Origin: Bradyrhizobium diazoefficiens
GTDB lineage: Bacteria; Pseudomonadota; Alphaproteobacteria; Rhizobiales; Xanthobacteraceae
Length of the DNA stretch: 64,000 nucleotides
Reading direction: 5' to 3'
Assembly: GCF_016616235.1 (NCBI RefSeq)
Contig: NZ_CP067100.1
Span: 124,001-188,000 of the forward strand
Numbering within the stretch: position 1 is the stretch's first letter; every line of letters starts with the position of its first letter. A program made the translations under genes and the position numbers. Below the pieces are notes generated by a model, which was not told the DNA's origin, ran no database searches, and was given only the letters and a program-made list of their open reading frames with translations. Shown here piece after piece: positions 1 through 9,044 of this stretch.

Positions 1-1
1 T

Positions 2-1006
2 CGCAAGCGCCTGCTGCTGTTCTTCTATGTCGGCTTCACGCTGGGAACGCTGCTCTGCGCCGCCGCGCAGAATTACCATGTGCTGCTGCTCGGCCGGATC
101 GTGACCGGATTGTTCGGCGGCGTGATCGGCTCGGTCGTGCTTGCCATCATCACCGATCTGTTCCCGCTGCAGCTGCGCGGCCGCGTGATGGGCTTCGTCC
201 AGACCGCGTTCGCCGCGAGCCAGGTGCTCGGCATTCCCGCCGGCCTGTTTCTTGCCAATCACTGGAACTGGCATGTCTGCTTCGTTGCGATCGTCGGCCT
301 GTCGATTGCGGCGATCGCGGTCATCGTCTTCGCGATGGAGCCGGTCGACGCGCATCTGAAGCTGAAGCAGGACAGAAACCCGTTCCGCCATCTGATTGCG
401 ACGGTGGGGGAGCCGCGCTACACGCTGGCCTTCGCGGTCACGACCTTGCTGGCGACCGGCGGCTACATGCTGATGCCGTTCGGCAGCGCCTTCACGGTGA
501 ATAATCTCGGCATCGATATCGTGCACCTTCCGACGATCTATCTCGTCTCCGGCCTGTTCAGCATCGTCACGGGTCCGCTGGTCGGCCGCGCCAGCGATGC
601 CTTCGGCAAATACCCGACCTTCGTGTTCGGCTGCGTGATGACGGTCATCATGGTGCTGATCTACACCCATCTCGGCCACGTCTCGCTCACCACCGCGATC
701 GCCGTGAACGTCCTGTTATTCGTCGGCATCTTCTCGCGCATGATCCCGTCGCAGGCGCTGATGTCGGCGATCCCCGACCAGACCCAGCGCGGCTCGTTCA
801 GCGCGATCAGCGCCTCGCTCCAGCAGCTCTCCGGCGGCCTCGGCTCGGTGCTCGCCGCCGCGATCATTGCGCAAGAGCCGGATGGCTCGCTGCTCCATTT
901 CGAGCGGATCGGCTACGTCGTCGTGGCGACCACGGCCGTCACGCTGGTGGCGATGTACTTTGTGCAGAAGGCAGTGGCGGAACGGGCGGGGAAGCGGGTG
1001 ATGTGA
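2..1006 (+). CDS. MFS transporter, C-terminal part (5' end outside window)
   Basis: Major facilitator superfamily permease of the drug/sugar efflux type, in the inner membrane. The frame is open from base 2 and ends in TGA at 1004-1006, so about 334 residues are visible and the first one or two helices are missing. Alternating hydrophobic segments fit about ten of the usual twelve helices. A loop after visible helix 3 carries LRGRVMGF, the kind of R/G-rich loop seen in MFS proteins, followed by a glycine/proline-rich helix (QVLGIPAGLFLA). Substrate cannot be read from the sequence. The first ATG in frame (80) is internal to a helix and is not the start. Confidence 0.85.
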   Translation, partial: RKRLLLFFYVGFTLGTLLCAAAQNYHVLLLGRIVTGLFGGVIGSVVLAIITDLFPLQLRGRVMGFVQTAFAASQVLGIPAGLFLANHWNWHVCFVAIVGLSIAAIAVIVFAMEPVDAHLKLKQDRNPFRHLIATVGEPRYTLAFAVTTLLATGGYMLMPFGSAFTVNNLGIDIVHLPTIYLVSGLFSIVTGPLVGRASDAFGKYPTFVFGCVMTVIMVLIYTHLGHVSLTTAIAVNVLLFVGIFSRMIPSQALMSAIPDQTQRGSFSAISASLQQLSGGLGSVLAAAIIAQEPDGSLLHFERIGYVVVATTAVTLVAMYFVQKAVAERAGKRVM

Positions 1007-2699
1007 GGGCGGATCGGACGGGCCGGTCTCATAGCGACCCACGCAGCAGCGATGCGGGGAATTGCCGCCCTGCTATTCTACCGACCGGAGGTCGCTCGAG
1101 GTTGGGTCCAAACCCCGCAAAATGGTGCCCAGGAAAGGATTGGGGCTCGATCCGTCAAACTGCAGCAAAAACAACAACTTGCCTCTTCACAAAGTCCGAC
1201 GCTTGTACCACTGAACTGTGCTCGTGTCGACCCTGCTCTGATCGCCAAACCACACGCACTGCCGGGACAGCGAGACTGCACCTGGAGGAGCGGCTTGGGT
1301 CTAGTCTGGCATGACGACGCTCGGCTCACTTCGTCCAAACGGCCTTGGCGCCCGCACCCTTCGGAGGCTCGGCGATCCTCTCGGAATGTTCGCCGTGGAA
1401 GTCGCCGAAGACATCAAGGTGAATGCGAGGCCAACGGGATTGGCCAGCGATCCAACTTTGACGGGTACCGCCGGTTTGGATTGGCAGAGGTGCATTATCG
1501 TCGGATGCCCGCCGGTTGACTTAGATCAAAAGAGCGATTCGGGACGGCGGCAGGTCTATGTGCGAGGAGACCATCCGGGCCGCCCTATATGAGATCTTCG
1601 AGCAGGCAGCTCTCTGGCGCGCCATGCAGCCAACTGCGCGCGAGCGCGGAGGCCGCAAAGCATTTCGGGCGTCTCATCGCGACCGTCGACCAAGGGGAAC
1701 GGAGGACCTTGCGCGCCGATGCCGAAGTCTGAGAGGCCGATGCGGACAAGCAGGCCACCGCGACCTGGTGAAAGCGGTGGGCTTCGGATTCGAGCCCGCT
1801 TCGGCGTCCGACTTCGCCGCTCGTTTCATCGCCGAACGCACGGGCGGCGTCGGAACGGTTCAACCTTAGCCGTGGCCCTATCGAACCGTAAGAAGGCATC
1901 CGAGCGACGGCCAAATACTCTAACGCGGATGGGCGCGCACCCGAACACGCAGCCGACGATCCGCTTTTCCGACTGCATCTCGCTGGCCCGCATTGCGCTG
2001 GAGAACGTATAGCGTGATCCGTTCCGATGGTCGCACCAATCCAGATGGGCATCTATCTGCGAGACTGTCAGGTTGTTGGTTTCGTGGAATGCCTCAAGCA
2101 AGGGTATCGGAGCCGAATCATCGCCGCCCAAAAGAAGTGGAACGGCTCGTAGAGCCAGAATTGCTTGGTGGCTGTCCTAATCGTTCCCGATTCGCTTCGG
2201 TGTCTTCGAGTAAATTACCTCCGTCGAAACTCCACATTCTAGTTTCGTCTTCCTGATCGAAATCCTAACGATGAAGATCGCTCTCATAGCGGCGGAGGGC
2301 CTGACGGATTGCGTCTGGCGCCGCGGCAGCATGGCTTGTCTGACCTGCAACGTGAGCCGTCGGATCTGGAGCGCCAAACAAAATCACGTTCGCCCCTGGA
2401 AGTGCGGTAGTTAGGTCGCACTGCTCAACACACAGAAATGTCACCACTTGGATGTGCCCCCGTTCTCAAGCGGATTTCCTTAGTTCTGGAAACGCGAGTT
2501 CGCCGGAGGTTGTTACGGATCAAGCGATGTCCTTTGATCTCGGAAATTTGGCCCCTAACGGAGCCCAGCTGATCCTGTTGTGACGTCGGCTATATCGGTA
2601 GAACAACGCGGAGCCGCGGTCGCTTCGATTGCCGCTTGTGACCCGCAAGAGACACATCGCTTTGTTCAGAAACATGCGCCGTGGGTTACTGTTCATACA
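1007..2699. other. 1.7 kb without a convincing gene
   Basis: Several frames are open for 60-155 codons on both strands, but they overlap each other, have no good Shine-Dalgarno sites and show no recognisable domain. It contains one member of a diverged repeat (1128-1258, see separate entry). It looks like decayed accessory sequence. Confidence 0.5.
1128..1258 (+). repeat. Diverged direct repeat, copy 1
   Basis: About 130 bases that align with 3131-3268 at roughly three in four positions. Shared blocks include CTCGATCCGTCAAA, GCAAAAACA and TCGACCCTGCTCTGATC. The minus-strand translation is partly conserved in both (AGSTRAQ.SG.SV). The TCGACCCTGCTC block also matches the reverse complement of part of the repeat at 18486, so all may derive from one small mobile or coding unit. 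Confidence 0.65.
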
Positions 2700-2724
2700 G
2701 GAACCTTGCCCTACCTGAGATGTT
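2700..2724 (+). promoter_or_regulatory. Candidate EcfG-type (general stress) promoter
   Basis: GGAAC at 2700-2704, 16 bases, then TGTT at 2721-2724. The alphaproteobacterial EcfG consensus is GGAAC-N16/17-cGTT, so the -35 is perfect and the -10 has one mismatch. It lies 36 bases upstream of the start codon at 2760. Confidence 0.45.
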
Positions 2725-2759
2725 TCGAAAACAAGGCAACAACTCAGCAGGAGGTCCAT

Positions 2760-3026
2760 ATGAGAACCCTGTTACTGGCGGGTATAATGGCGGTTGCTGG
2801 TTTCGCTATCGCCACGCCGATCTCTATTGCACCGGCATCAGCTCAAGTTTCGGTTGATACTCCGCTTGGCGGCGTAAGAGTGGGGCCGGAGCGGCGTTAC
2901 TATCGAGAGTACGATCGACCCGCTTATCGTGCCTACGGATATGATCGCGGATATCGCGGTGGATGCCGCACCGTCACGATCGAGCGCGACGACGGTTCGG
3001 TCCGCAGGATCCGCCGTTGCGACTAG
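2760..3026 (+). CDS. Small secreted Tyr/Arg-rich protein
   Basis: 88 residues. The start is the ATG at 2760, eight bases after a strong AGGAGG. A signal peptide (about residues 1-29, ending ASA-Q) is followed by a mature part rich in Y, R and G (PERRYYREYDRPAYRAYGYD) and a C-terminal GGCRTVTIERDDGSVRRIRRCD with two cysteines. Short secreted proteins with this ending are common in Bradyrhizobium; their role is unknown to me. A candidate stress promoter lies just upstream and a hairpin terminator follows, so it is probably monocistronic. Confidence 0.75.
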   Translation: MRTLLLAGIMAVAGFAIATPISIAPASAQVSVDTPLGGVRVGPERRYYREYDRPAYRAYGYDRGYRGGCRTVTIERDDGSVRRIRRCD

Positions 3027-3062
3027 CGGTACCGGACTAGAAGGTTGAGCTCTGGCTCTCAC

Positions 3063-3108
3063 AAAGAGGCTATCGACTAAGGCCGCTTCAGTTGGCGGCC
3101 TCTTTCAT
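3063..3108 (+). terminator. Rho-independent-type terminator after 2760 gene
   Basis: Outer arms AAAGAGGC (3063-3070) and GCCTCTTT (3098-3105) can pair, as can inner arms GGCCGC (3081-3086) and GCGGCC (3095-3100). The structure ends in TCTTTCATTT. Confidence 0.6.
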
Positions 3109-3130
3109 TTCGTGAATGTCGCCTGTTGGA

Positions 3131-3268
3131 CGCAGAGCAGGGTTGGATTGGGACTCGATCCGTCAAAGTGGCGCAAAAACAGCCACTTACCTCTGCGCGA
3201 ACTTCGACGCTTGCGCCACTGCACTGTGCTCGCGTCGACCCTGCTCTGATCCGCCGAACCGCACCGTG
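3131..3268 (+). repeat. Diverged direct repeat, copy 2
   Basis: Partner of 1128-1258 (see that entry). It sits between the terminator of the secreted-protein gene and the methyltransferase-esterase gene. The long open frame through it in phase with the downstream gene has no ribosome binding site and is not taken as coding. Confidence 0.65.
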
Positions 3269-3436
3269 CGATCTCGGCCGGCGCATCCTCCAGGCGCGAG
3301 CCGGGGCGCTGGGCGCCGAAGCTGTAGGACGAGAGGCATATGCCCAGCCGAGCCCCTCGGCGCCATCCGGCGCGTGGAACAGGGCCTCAGAAGCTGCGTT
3401 GCTGGCCTATCCGCTCGGGCCTGTCTGGAGGCGCAG

Positions 3437-5434
3437 ATGTTGGATCTCACCCATGAACGCGAACGCATGGTGGAGCGCCAAGTCGCCCGCCGGGGCGTCA
3501 AAAACAGCTACGTCCTGGAGGCGATGCGCGCGGTGCCGCGCGAGAGGTTTGTCCCGGAGGGTCTACGCGAGTTCGCCTACGAGGACACGCCCCTGCCGAT
3601 TGAGGCCGGCCAGACGATCTCTCAGCCGTACATCGTGGGCCTCATGATCGAGGCCGCCGACGTGCGCCCCGGCGACAACGTCCTGGAGGTCGGCGCCGGG
3701 TCCGGCTACGCCGCCGCGGTGATGAGCCGGATCGCCGATCGTGTGTACGCCATCGAGCGGCATGACGAGCTCTCGCGCCTGGCCGGCGCGCGCATGCGGC
3801 GGCTGGGCTACGATAACGTGCAGATCCGGACCGGCGACGGCACCCAGGGTTGGCCGGAAGCCGCGCCGTTCGATGTCATCCTGGTCGCCGCCGGCGGGCC
3901 TGCCATTCCTCAGCCGGTCAAGGAGCAGCTCGACATCGGAGGACGGCTGGTGATGCCCGTGGGGACCAGTCAGCGTGAGCAGCGGCTGGTGAAGGTGACA
4001 CGCCACGATGCCACCCATTTCGAGGAAGAGGACCTCGGCGGGGTGACGTTCGTGCCCCTGATCGGGGAACACGGCTGGAGTGAGGAGGCGTGCCGTCCGG
4101 CCGAGCCGCGCAGCTTGAAGTCTCCTGCCCCCACCCGCTCCACACCCGAGCTGATCCGCGCCGCGGCCGAGCCGTTGCCGGAACTCGACGAGCCCGCGTT
4201 CGGCGCCCTCTCCGACCGGTTCGGCGAAGCCCGCGTGGTGCTGCTCGGCGAGGCGAGCCACGGAACGAGCGAGTTCTATCGTGCCCGCGCCGCCATCACC
4301 CGACGTCTGATCGAGCGGCACGGATTTACCATCGTGGCTGTCGAGGCCGACTGGCCCGACGCAGCCAGCCTCGACCGTTATGTGCGCGACCGCCGCGCGC
4401 CCGACCATGCCGAGCCGGCGTTCCGCCGATTCCCGACCTGGATGTGGCGCAACACCGACGTGGAGGCGTTCATCGAATCGCTGCGCGCGTGGAACCTGAA
4501 TCGTCGCCTGGAAGAGCGGACCGGCTTCTATGGCCTGGACCTCTACAATCTCTCCGCCTCGATCCGCGCGGTGCTCGACTATCTCGACAAAGTCGATCCC
4601 GAAGCCGCCCGGGTGGCGCGCGAGCGCTATGGCTGTCTGACGCCCTGGGCCAAGGAGCCCCAGGCCTACGGCCGCATGGCACTCACCCATGGCTACGCCC
4701 AATGCGAGGCTGGAGTGGTGAAGATGCTGCGCGAGCTCATGGAGAACCGGCTGCAGTATTTCGGCACGGATGGTGACCAGTTCCTCGACGCCAGCGCCAA
4801 TGCGCGCCTGGTCAAGAACGCCGAAGCCTACTACCGGGTGATGTACTACGGCTCCGCCAAAAGCTGGAACCTGCGCGACACCCACATGTTCGAGACTCTC
4901 TGCGCCATTCTCGAAGCCAAGGGCCCGAACGCAAAGGCTGTGGTCTGGGCGCACAACTCCCATATCGGCGACGCCTCCAAGACCGAAATGGGGCTGGTGC
5001 GCGAAGAACTAAATCTGGGCCAGCTTTGCCGCGAGCGGTTCGGCAAAGGTGCCGCCCTGATCGGCTTCGGCACCCATTCGGGCACGGTCGCCTGCGCCGA
5101 CAATTGGGACGAGCCGATGCAAGTGAAGCGGGTGACCCCCTCCCGGCCTGACAGCTACGAGCGGCTGGCGCACGACAGCCACGGGAATCGCTTCCTGCTG
5201 GACCTGCGGGAGGGGATGCACGAGGAATTGCGTCGTCGGCTGCTCGAACCTCGGCTCGAGCGCTTCATCGGGGTGATCTATCGGCCGGAGACCGAGCGCT
5301 GGAGCCACTATTCAGCCTGCTCGCTGCCGCAGCAGTTCGACGCGTATGTCTGGTTCGACGAGACCACGGCGGTGACGCCGCTGCCGACGACCGTCCGCCA
5401 AGGCGCCGAAGAGACTTATCCCTTTGGGCTCTGA
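3437..5434 (+). CDS. Fused protein-L-isoaspartate O-methyltransferase / erythromycin esterase-like protein
   Basis: 665 residues. ATG at 3437 is chosen because GGAGG lies five bases upstream and the PCMT domain begins at once; the frame is open further upstream without a binding site. Residues 1 to about 215 are a PCMT domain: an ISQPYIV substrate loop and the SAM motif VLEVGAGSGYA. PCMT transfers methyl from SAM to damaged isoaspartyl residues for repair. Residues of about 235-650 are an erythromycin-esterase-superfamily domain with LLGEASHGTSEFY, VEADWPDA and VWAHNSHIGD, matching the expected catalytic Glu/His positions. The esterase activity is unlikely to be a dedicated macrolide resistance; in this setting I infer a repair or stress role. 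A gene of unknown function follows on the same strand. Confidence 0.85.
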   Translation: MLDLTHERERMVERQVARRGVKNSYVLEAMRAVPRERFVPEGLREFAYEDTPLPIEAGQTISQPYIVGLMIEAADVRPGDNVLEVGAGSGYAAAVMSRIADRVYAIERHDELSRLAGARMRRLGYDNVQIRTGDGTQGWPEAAPFDVILVAAGGPAIPQPVKEQLDIGGRLVMPVGTSQREQRLVKVTRHDATHFEEEDLGGVTFVPLIGEHGWSEEACRPAEPRSLKSPAPTRSTPELIRAAAEPLPELDEPAFGALSDRFGEARVVLLGEASHGTSEFYRARAAITRRLIERHGFTIVAVEADWPDAASLDRYVRDRRAPDHAEPAFRRFPTWMWRNTDVEAFIESLRAWNLNRRLEERTGFYGLDLYNLSASIRAVLDYLDKVDPEAARVARERYGCLTPWAKEPQAYGRMALTHGYAQCEAGVVKMLRELMENRLQYFGTDGDQFLDASANARLVKNAEAYYRVMYYGSAKSWNLRDTHMFETLCAILEAKGPNAKAVVWAHNSHIGDASKTEMGLVREELNLGQLCRERFGKGAALIGFGTHSGTVACADNWDEPMQVKRVTPSRPDSYERLAHDSHGNRFLLDLREGMHEELRRRLLEPRLERFIGVIYRPETERWSHYSACSLPQQFDAYVWFDETTAVTPLPTTVRQGAEETYPFGL

Positions 5435-5461
5435 CCGTCCGCACGCGGCAACTGGCCAGCC

Positions 5462-5693
5462 GTGCCCATGTTACGAGAGCTTGACCTGGAGGCGCGCATG
5501 TCCCGACTGGTGATTTCGCAGGGTCGGCAGGGTCCAGTCCGTCACCGCCACGCCGGGCGGGCCGAATGTCGTCGTCTCGATCGACCGCAAGCTGGTCGGC
5601 ATCGCGCCGACAACCCTGGTGCTGAAAGGCGAGACCGCGGTCAGCCGCCGGACCGAGGCCGAGAGCCTCGCCAGCGGCGCGGCCAAGCCCTGA
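5462..5693 (+). pseudogene. Broken small ORF between esterase and 5727 gene
   Basis: The open frame from 5498 (ATG after GGAGG) gives a low-complexity arginine-rich product. A second frame (about 5510-5693), closed by TGA upstream and lacking a start, gives normal protein-like sequence (GGPNVVVSIDRKLVGIAPTT, then KGETAVSRRTEAESLASG). The simplest reading is one small gene broken by an indel near 5500-5530. Family not recognised. Confidence 0.4.
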
Positions 5694-5726
5694 GCCTGCA
5701 CGTGCGTCGTAAGGGCCCAGGCCGAC

Positions 5727-6635
5727 ATGCTTGATCAGATCGACTACGTCCTCGCCAAGCTCGAGTGGATGAAGCAGCAGGAGATCTGGCCCAATGGCCC
5801 GCGCTATCTCTGGACCGACGCGTTCGGTCTGGTCCTCTATGTGTCGCTCCATGAGCGCTTCAAGGACAGGACATGGCTGGACCGGGCGGAGGACCTGGTC
5901 GGCGACGTGGAACGGGTGCTCGGGCGACCGCGCGGCCTGCGCATCGGCCAAGCGCCCGACCGGGACGGGCAATATTTCCATTATCTCGCCATGTGGCTGT
6001 TCGCGCTCGGCCGTCTGGGCGAACACAAACCCGAATACCGGGAACGCGCCGTGCGCCTGGCCAAGGACATTCATCCAGCGTTTGTCGTACCCGGAGTGGG
6101 CGTCATCTGGAAAATGCAGGAGGACCTCAGCGGTCCCTACCCGGGCTATGGCCTGGGCGCGATGGATGCCTTCGACGGCTACGTGGCCTACCGCCTCCTC
6201 GATGAGGCGGCGCTGGCGGCGGAGATCGCCGATATGCAGGCCCTGATCGCGGCCCAGTCCGAGCAGCTCGACATCGACCAGGATCTCGGGCTGGGCATGA
6301 TGCTGTGGCTCGCCCACTTCTTCCCCGAGGAATCCTGGGCGGGCCTGCATCGCCAGCGCGCCCTGGACGCGCTCGACCATCTCTGGGTCGATCCCCCGGG
6401 CTATTTCGGACGGTCCCGCCGGCAAAGGCACGTCCGCTTCGCCTTCACCAACTATGGTGTGTCGCTTGGGCTGCAGGCGGTCAATTGGCATCTCGATCGG
6501 GCCGAGCGGCTGAACGCCTATTTCGAGGCGTACCGCTCAGGCGACGAATACGACACCGAAGCCATCACCCATGTGATGGCCTGCACCTCCCACTTTCCGG
6601 GCGCGTTCTTGAAGGATTGGGAGCCGAGCCGGTGA
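5727..6635 (+). CDS. Conserved protein of unknown function, probably alpha-helical
   Basis: 302 residues from ATG 5727; no strong binding site is seen. No signal peptide or long hydrophobic helix. Repeated helical stretches rich in W, Y, L and D (QYFHYLAMWLFALGRL, GLGMMLWLAHFFPEESW) suggest an alpha/alpha-barrel-like fold such as six-hairpin glycosidases, but that is only an impression. It lies directly downstream of the methyltransferase-esterase gene on the same strand, so a shared transcript is likely. Confidence 0.65.
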   Translation: MLDQIDYVLAKLEWMKQQEIWPNGPRYLWTDAFGLVLYVSLHERFKDRTWLDRAEDLVGDVERVLGRPRGLRIGQAPDRDGQYFHYLAMWLFALGRLGEHKPEYRERAVRLAKDIHPAFVVPGVGVIWKMQEDLSGPYPGYGLGAMDAFDGYVAYRLLDEAALAAEIADMQALIAAQSEQLDIDQDLGLGMMLWLAHFFPEESWAGLHRQRALDALDHLWVDPPGYFGRSRRQRHVRFAFTNYGVSLGLQAVNWHLDRAERLNAYFEAYRSGDEYDTEAITHVMACTSHFPGAFLKDWEPSR

Positions 6636-6858
6636 TTCCGCAGCCGTCGCCGGCCGTCGCGGCGGCCGCGCGACAGGAGCTTCAACTAACATCCAAATTG
6701 ATATCGTTCCGCGCGCGGAATTCCGTTCCGATACCGCGGCGGTTGGCGCGATGTCACGACAACGCGTCTTCGACGGAGCGCTGGATCTGAGGCTCGTCCT
6801 CGGCGAGGAGAATGCGGAAGGCGTCGTTCACCATTGCTCCTCGCGAAGAGAGAGAGGA

Positions 6859-7014
6859 TCAGGTCCTTTGGGATTCATCGCGGTTCTCGCCGCATTCCGG
6901 GCCCTGATGCTCCGCGAGCTCCTTCAGGTCGGCTGCCTTTTCAACGAACCCAAGGGCGACCTCCGGGTCGCTTGTCGCCTTCGCGAACTTGAGGAAGGTC
7001 GCTGCCTGCCGGTT
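6859..7014 (-). pseudogene. Relic of a short conserved ORF (QAATFLKFAKATSDPEVA type)
   Basis: On the minus strand a 51-codon open stretch encodes NRQAATFLKFAKATSDPEVA, then LGFVEKAADLKELAEHQGP, and ends in TGA at 6859-6861. It begins right after a stop codon and has no start codon. I recall similar short proteins in Bradyrhizobium. A second, shorter relic of the same motif lies at about 18495-18527 (minus). Confidence 0.5.
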
Positions 7015-7202
7015 TCAAATAATCTCGTCCTGCCACCACACACTTCCCCGCCTGTGCTAAGTCCGAAGGTCCGGCCCAAGCAAAGAAGCACCACCTGGAG
7101 GTTTCGTTCCCCCCAAATGTTCAAAAGTGAACTTTCGGGGCCAGCGGCGCAACCATCCCGGACGTTGAATGTTGGCAAGGGCGAACGACAGAGAAGAATT
7201 GT

Positions 7203-7370
7203 ATGCGGAACCCGATCTCGATCCATGCTTCCGAAAGCCGCGCCATCTCCGCGGAGATCGGAGCAAGGCTACGCCAGGCGATGCGATCGGAGGCGGAAGC
7301 TCCGACGCGGATCAAGCTGCTGCTCGAGCGGCTCCGCGCAGCGGAGCGAATGGATCGCCATTCGGACTAA
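7203..7370 (+). CDS. 55-residue ORF, possible NepR-like anti-sigma factor
   Basis: ATG 7203 to TAA 7368-7370. The product has ISAEIGARLRQAMRSEAEAP, then TRIKLLLERLRAAERMD, resembling NepR anti-sigma factors (IG..LR....P....LL..L) in size and pattern. Its stop overlaps by four bases the stop of the convergent histidine kinase gene. In alphaproteobacteria NepR binds EcfG and is released by PhyR, which is driven by kinases of the class found next door. There is no clear Shine-Dalgarno and no adjacent ecfG, so the assignment is tentative. A truncated second copy begins at 18627. Confidence 0.4.
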   Translation: MRNPISIHASESRAISAEIGARLRQAMRSEAEAPTRIKLLLERLRAAERMDRHSD

Positions 7371-8317
7371 CGAGGACGCGCCCGCAGCACCACGCGCAGG
7401 CCCGGATCAAGCCGCTCGTAGGATATCTCTCCCTCGAGTTGCTGGCTCAGCAGCGAGATGATGCGGGAGCCCAATCCTTCGGGATTGCTCGCGCTCGGCA
7501 GACCGATGCCGTTGTCGCTCACCGAAAGCTCTAGTCCGTCGCCGTTCGCGAGGGCGACGACGACATGACCGGCCCGGTCGTCGGGGAAGGCGTACTTGAG
7601 GCAGTTCGTGACGAGTTCGCTCGCGATGATTCCGATAGCCAAGGCCTGATGATGCGATAGAGCAATATCATCGCAGACGACTTTGAATGCGATCGGGCCG
7701 GATGGTGCCAAGGACTGGAAGACCTTTTCGATCAGGTCCGTGAGGAAGTATCGCATGTCGACGACGCGCGAATCCTGCCTGGGCGAGAGATGGCCGTACA
7801 CCGCCGCCATGACCTGCAGCCGGCGCGCCGTGGCCTCGAGCGCCGCGGCGACCTCCGGGCCTCCGTTCCTGGCTTCGAGCCTGATCATCGAGCCAAGGAT
7901 GGCGAGGTTGTTCTTCGTCCGGTGCGCCAACTCCTGCAGCAGCACGGCCTTGGTCTTGTCCGCCTGCATGACGCGCTTGAGCTCGATGCGCTGGAATTCG
8001 GCGACGACCGCCGTGCCGGCCGCGGTGATCGCGAACAGCGTGTTCGTTGCCAGATAGTTGGCGCCGTATCCGCCAGCATAGCTGATGTAGGCTCCCACGC
8101 CGACGGCGATCACCGCCGCCAGAATCCCGGAGCCCCGGTCGAAGATCAGTCCGGAGAGAAACACGCCGGGGAGCAGCAGGAAGTAGCCGGGGTCACCGGT
8201 CTGGATCTGCAGCCCCACCTGCAGCACGGCGCACACCAACATGATGCAGGCCGAGATGATGTAGCGGACGAACCACGGAAGGCGGTGCTCAAGCACCAGC
8301 GGATACAGTCTGTTCAT
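7367..8317 (-). CDS. Membrane histidine kinase of the HisKA_2 / HWE-related class
   Basis: 316 residues from ATG 8317; an upstream TTG at 8326 is in frame but less likely. Residues of about 15-105 form four hydrophobic segments like a DUF4118 sensor module. The H-box is LLQELAHRTKNNLAIL (phospho-accepting His), and the ATPase has ELVTNCLKYAFP and VSDNGIGLP. Such kinases phosphorylate PhyR or single-domain regulators in alphaproteobacterial stress signalling. A GGAAC-N17-GGTT site lies immediately upstream, so a transcript from it would be almost leaderless. The NepR-like ORF converges on its 3' end. Confidence 0.8.
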   Translation of the reverse strand: MNRLYPLVLEHRLPWFVRYIISACIMLVCAVLQVGLQIQTGDPGYFLLLPGVFLSGLIFDRGSGILAAVIAVGVGAYISYAGGYGANYLATNTLFAITAAGTAVVAEFQRIELKRVMQADKTKAVLLQELAHRTKNNLAILGSMIRLEARNGGPEVAAALEATARRLQVMAAVYGHLSPRQDSRVVDMRYFLTDLIEKVFQSLAPSGPIAFKVVCDDIALSHHQALAIGIIASELVTNCLKYAFPDDRAGHVVVALANGDGLELSVSDNGIGLPSASNPEGLGSRIISLLSQQLEGEISYERLDPGLRVVLRARPR

Positions 8318-8327
8318 GAGAATCAAA

Positions 8328-8353
8328 AACCGCCCGCTACGGATCCACGTTCC
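8328..8353 (-). promoter_or_regulatory. Candidate EcfG-type promoter before histidine kinase
   Basis: Minus strand: GGAAC (8353-8349), 17 bases, GGTT (8331-8328). It is only about 11 bases from the ATG at 8317, so if used it implies a very short or absent leader. Confidence 0.35.
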
Positions 8354-8772
8354 TTACACCCCTGCTGCATTTGTGGACGCCGGCAAAGGCGTGCCGAAAT
8401 CGCCCAGGGAACAAAATGGGCGCGATGCAGCGCGAAGCGCCGCTTCGCAGAGCCGGGACGTGGGATTGCCGCTCACCACGCGTATTGCACCGCGCCTTTT
8501 GAAGATGGCGCCCTGGCCAGGCGAAAGCGCTCGTGAGCGAAATTCGATCACACGTGATTTGCCCGTCGTATCGAAAAGGACGGCAGCTCTGGCGTCCGGG
8601 CACTAGGACACTGGCAATTTTACGAGCCGCCGATTCACATTTGCTATGGCGACAGTTTGTTGACCGGAGAAATCTGGAGGTCCGGGCTGGTCGAGCCAAT
8701 TTCAGCCGGCATTTCGTTACGCAGCAGAGGAGAATTCTCGAGCCGGGCTCGGTAATCGTGCATGGCTGCCTG

Positions 8773-8976
8773 TTACTTTGGTGGCTGCAAACCCGGCGAC
8801 CGCAACCACTCGCTCATGCGCGAGCCGGTCTCACACTGGCGAGCCTTTCGCAGAAGATCGTCGCGCATAACCCCAGGTCTTAACACCTTGGCTCTTTCAC
8901 GAAGCCGGAGCGCTTCGGCCGCCAGACGCTCTTCTAGAGTATCGACCTGTTTAAAACGTCGCCGTCGTTGGGTCAT
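8773..8976 (-). CDS. Small conserved protein ending in MSEWLRSPGLQPPK
   Basis: 67 residues, highly charged and helical: TLEERLAAEALRLRERAKVL, then PGVMRDDLLRKARQCETGSR, then the distinctive tail MSEWLRSPGLQPPK, which I recall from many small Bradyrhizobium proteins. No domain of known function. Isolated, with no neighbour on the same strand. Confidence 0.65.
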   Translation of the reverse strand: MTQRRRRFKQVDTLEERLAAEALRLRERAKVLRPGVMRDDLLRKARQCETGSRMSEWLRSPGLQPPK

Positions 8977-9044
8977 CGCGCGCCCCTGATCAGGGTCCCT
9001 GATGCAGGTATTTAGGCCCGGCGGAAAGCGGCGTCGTCAACATG

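Noticed and set aside
716..1042. 108-codon minus-strand ORF over the MFS gene end
   Set aside because: Arg/Asp-rich antisense frame without a binding site.
2740..2762. ROSE-like leader for the 2760 gene
   Set aside because: There is a strong AGGAGG but no TTGCT arm positioned to pair with it.
3116..3436. N-terminal extension of the methyltransferase-esterase protein
   Set aside because: The frame is open, but it runs through a diverged repeat, has no Shine-Dalgarno site, and the PCMT domain starts at the ATG of 3437.
3563..4963. 466-codon minus-strand ORF opposite the methyltransferase-esterase gene
   Set aside because: Mirror frame of a GC-rich gene; composition is typical of antisense translation (His/Val/Gly/Leu rich) and the sense strand has clear domains.
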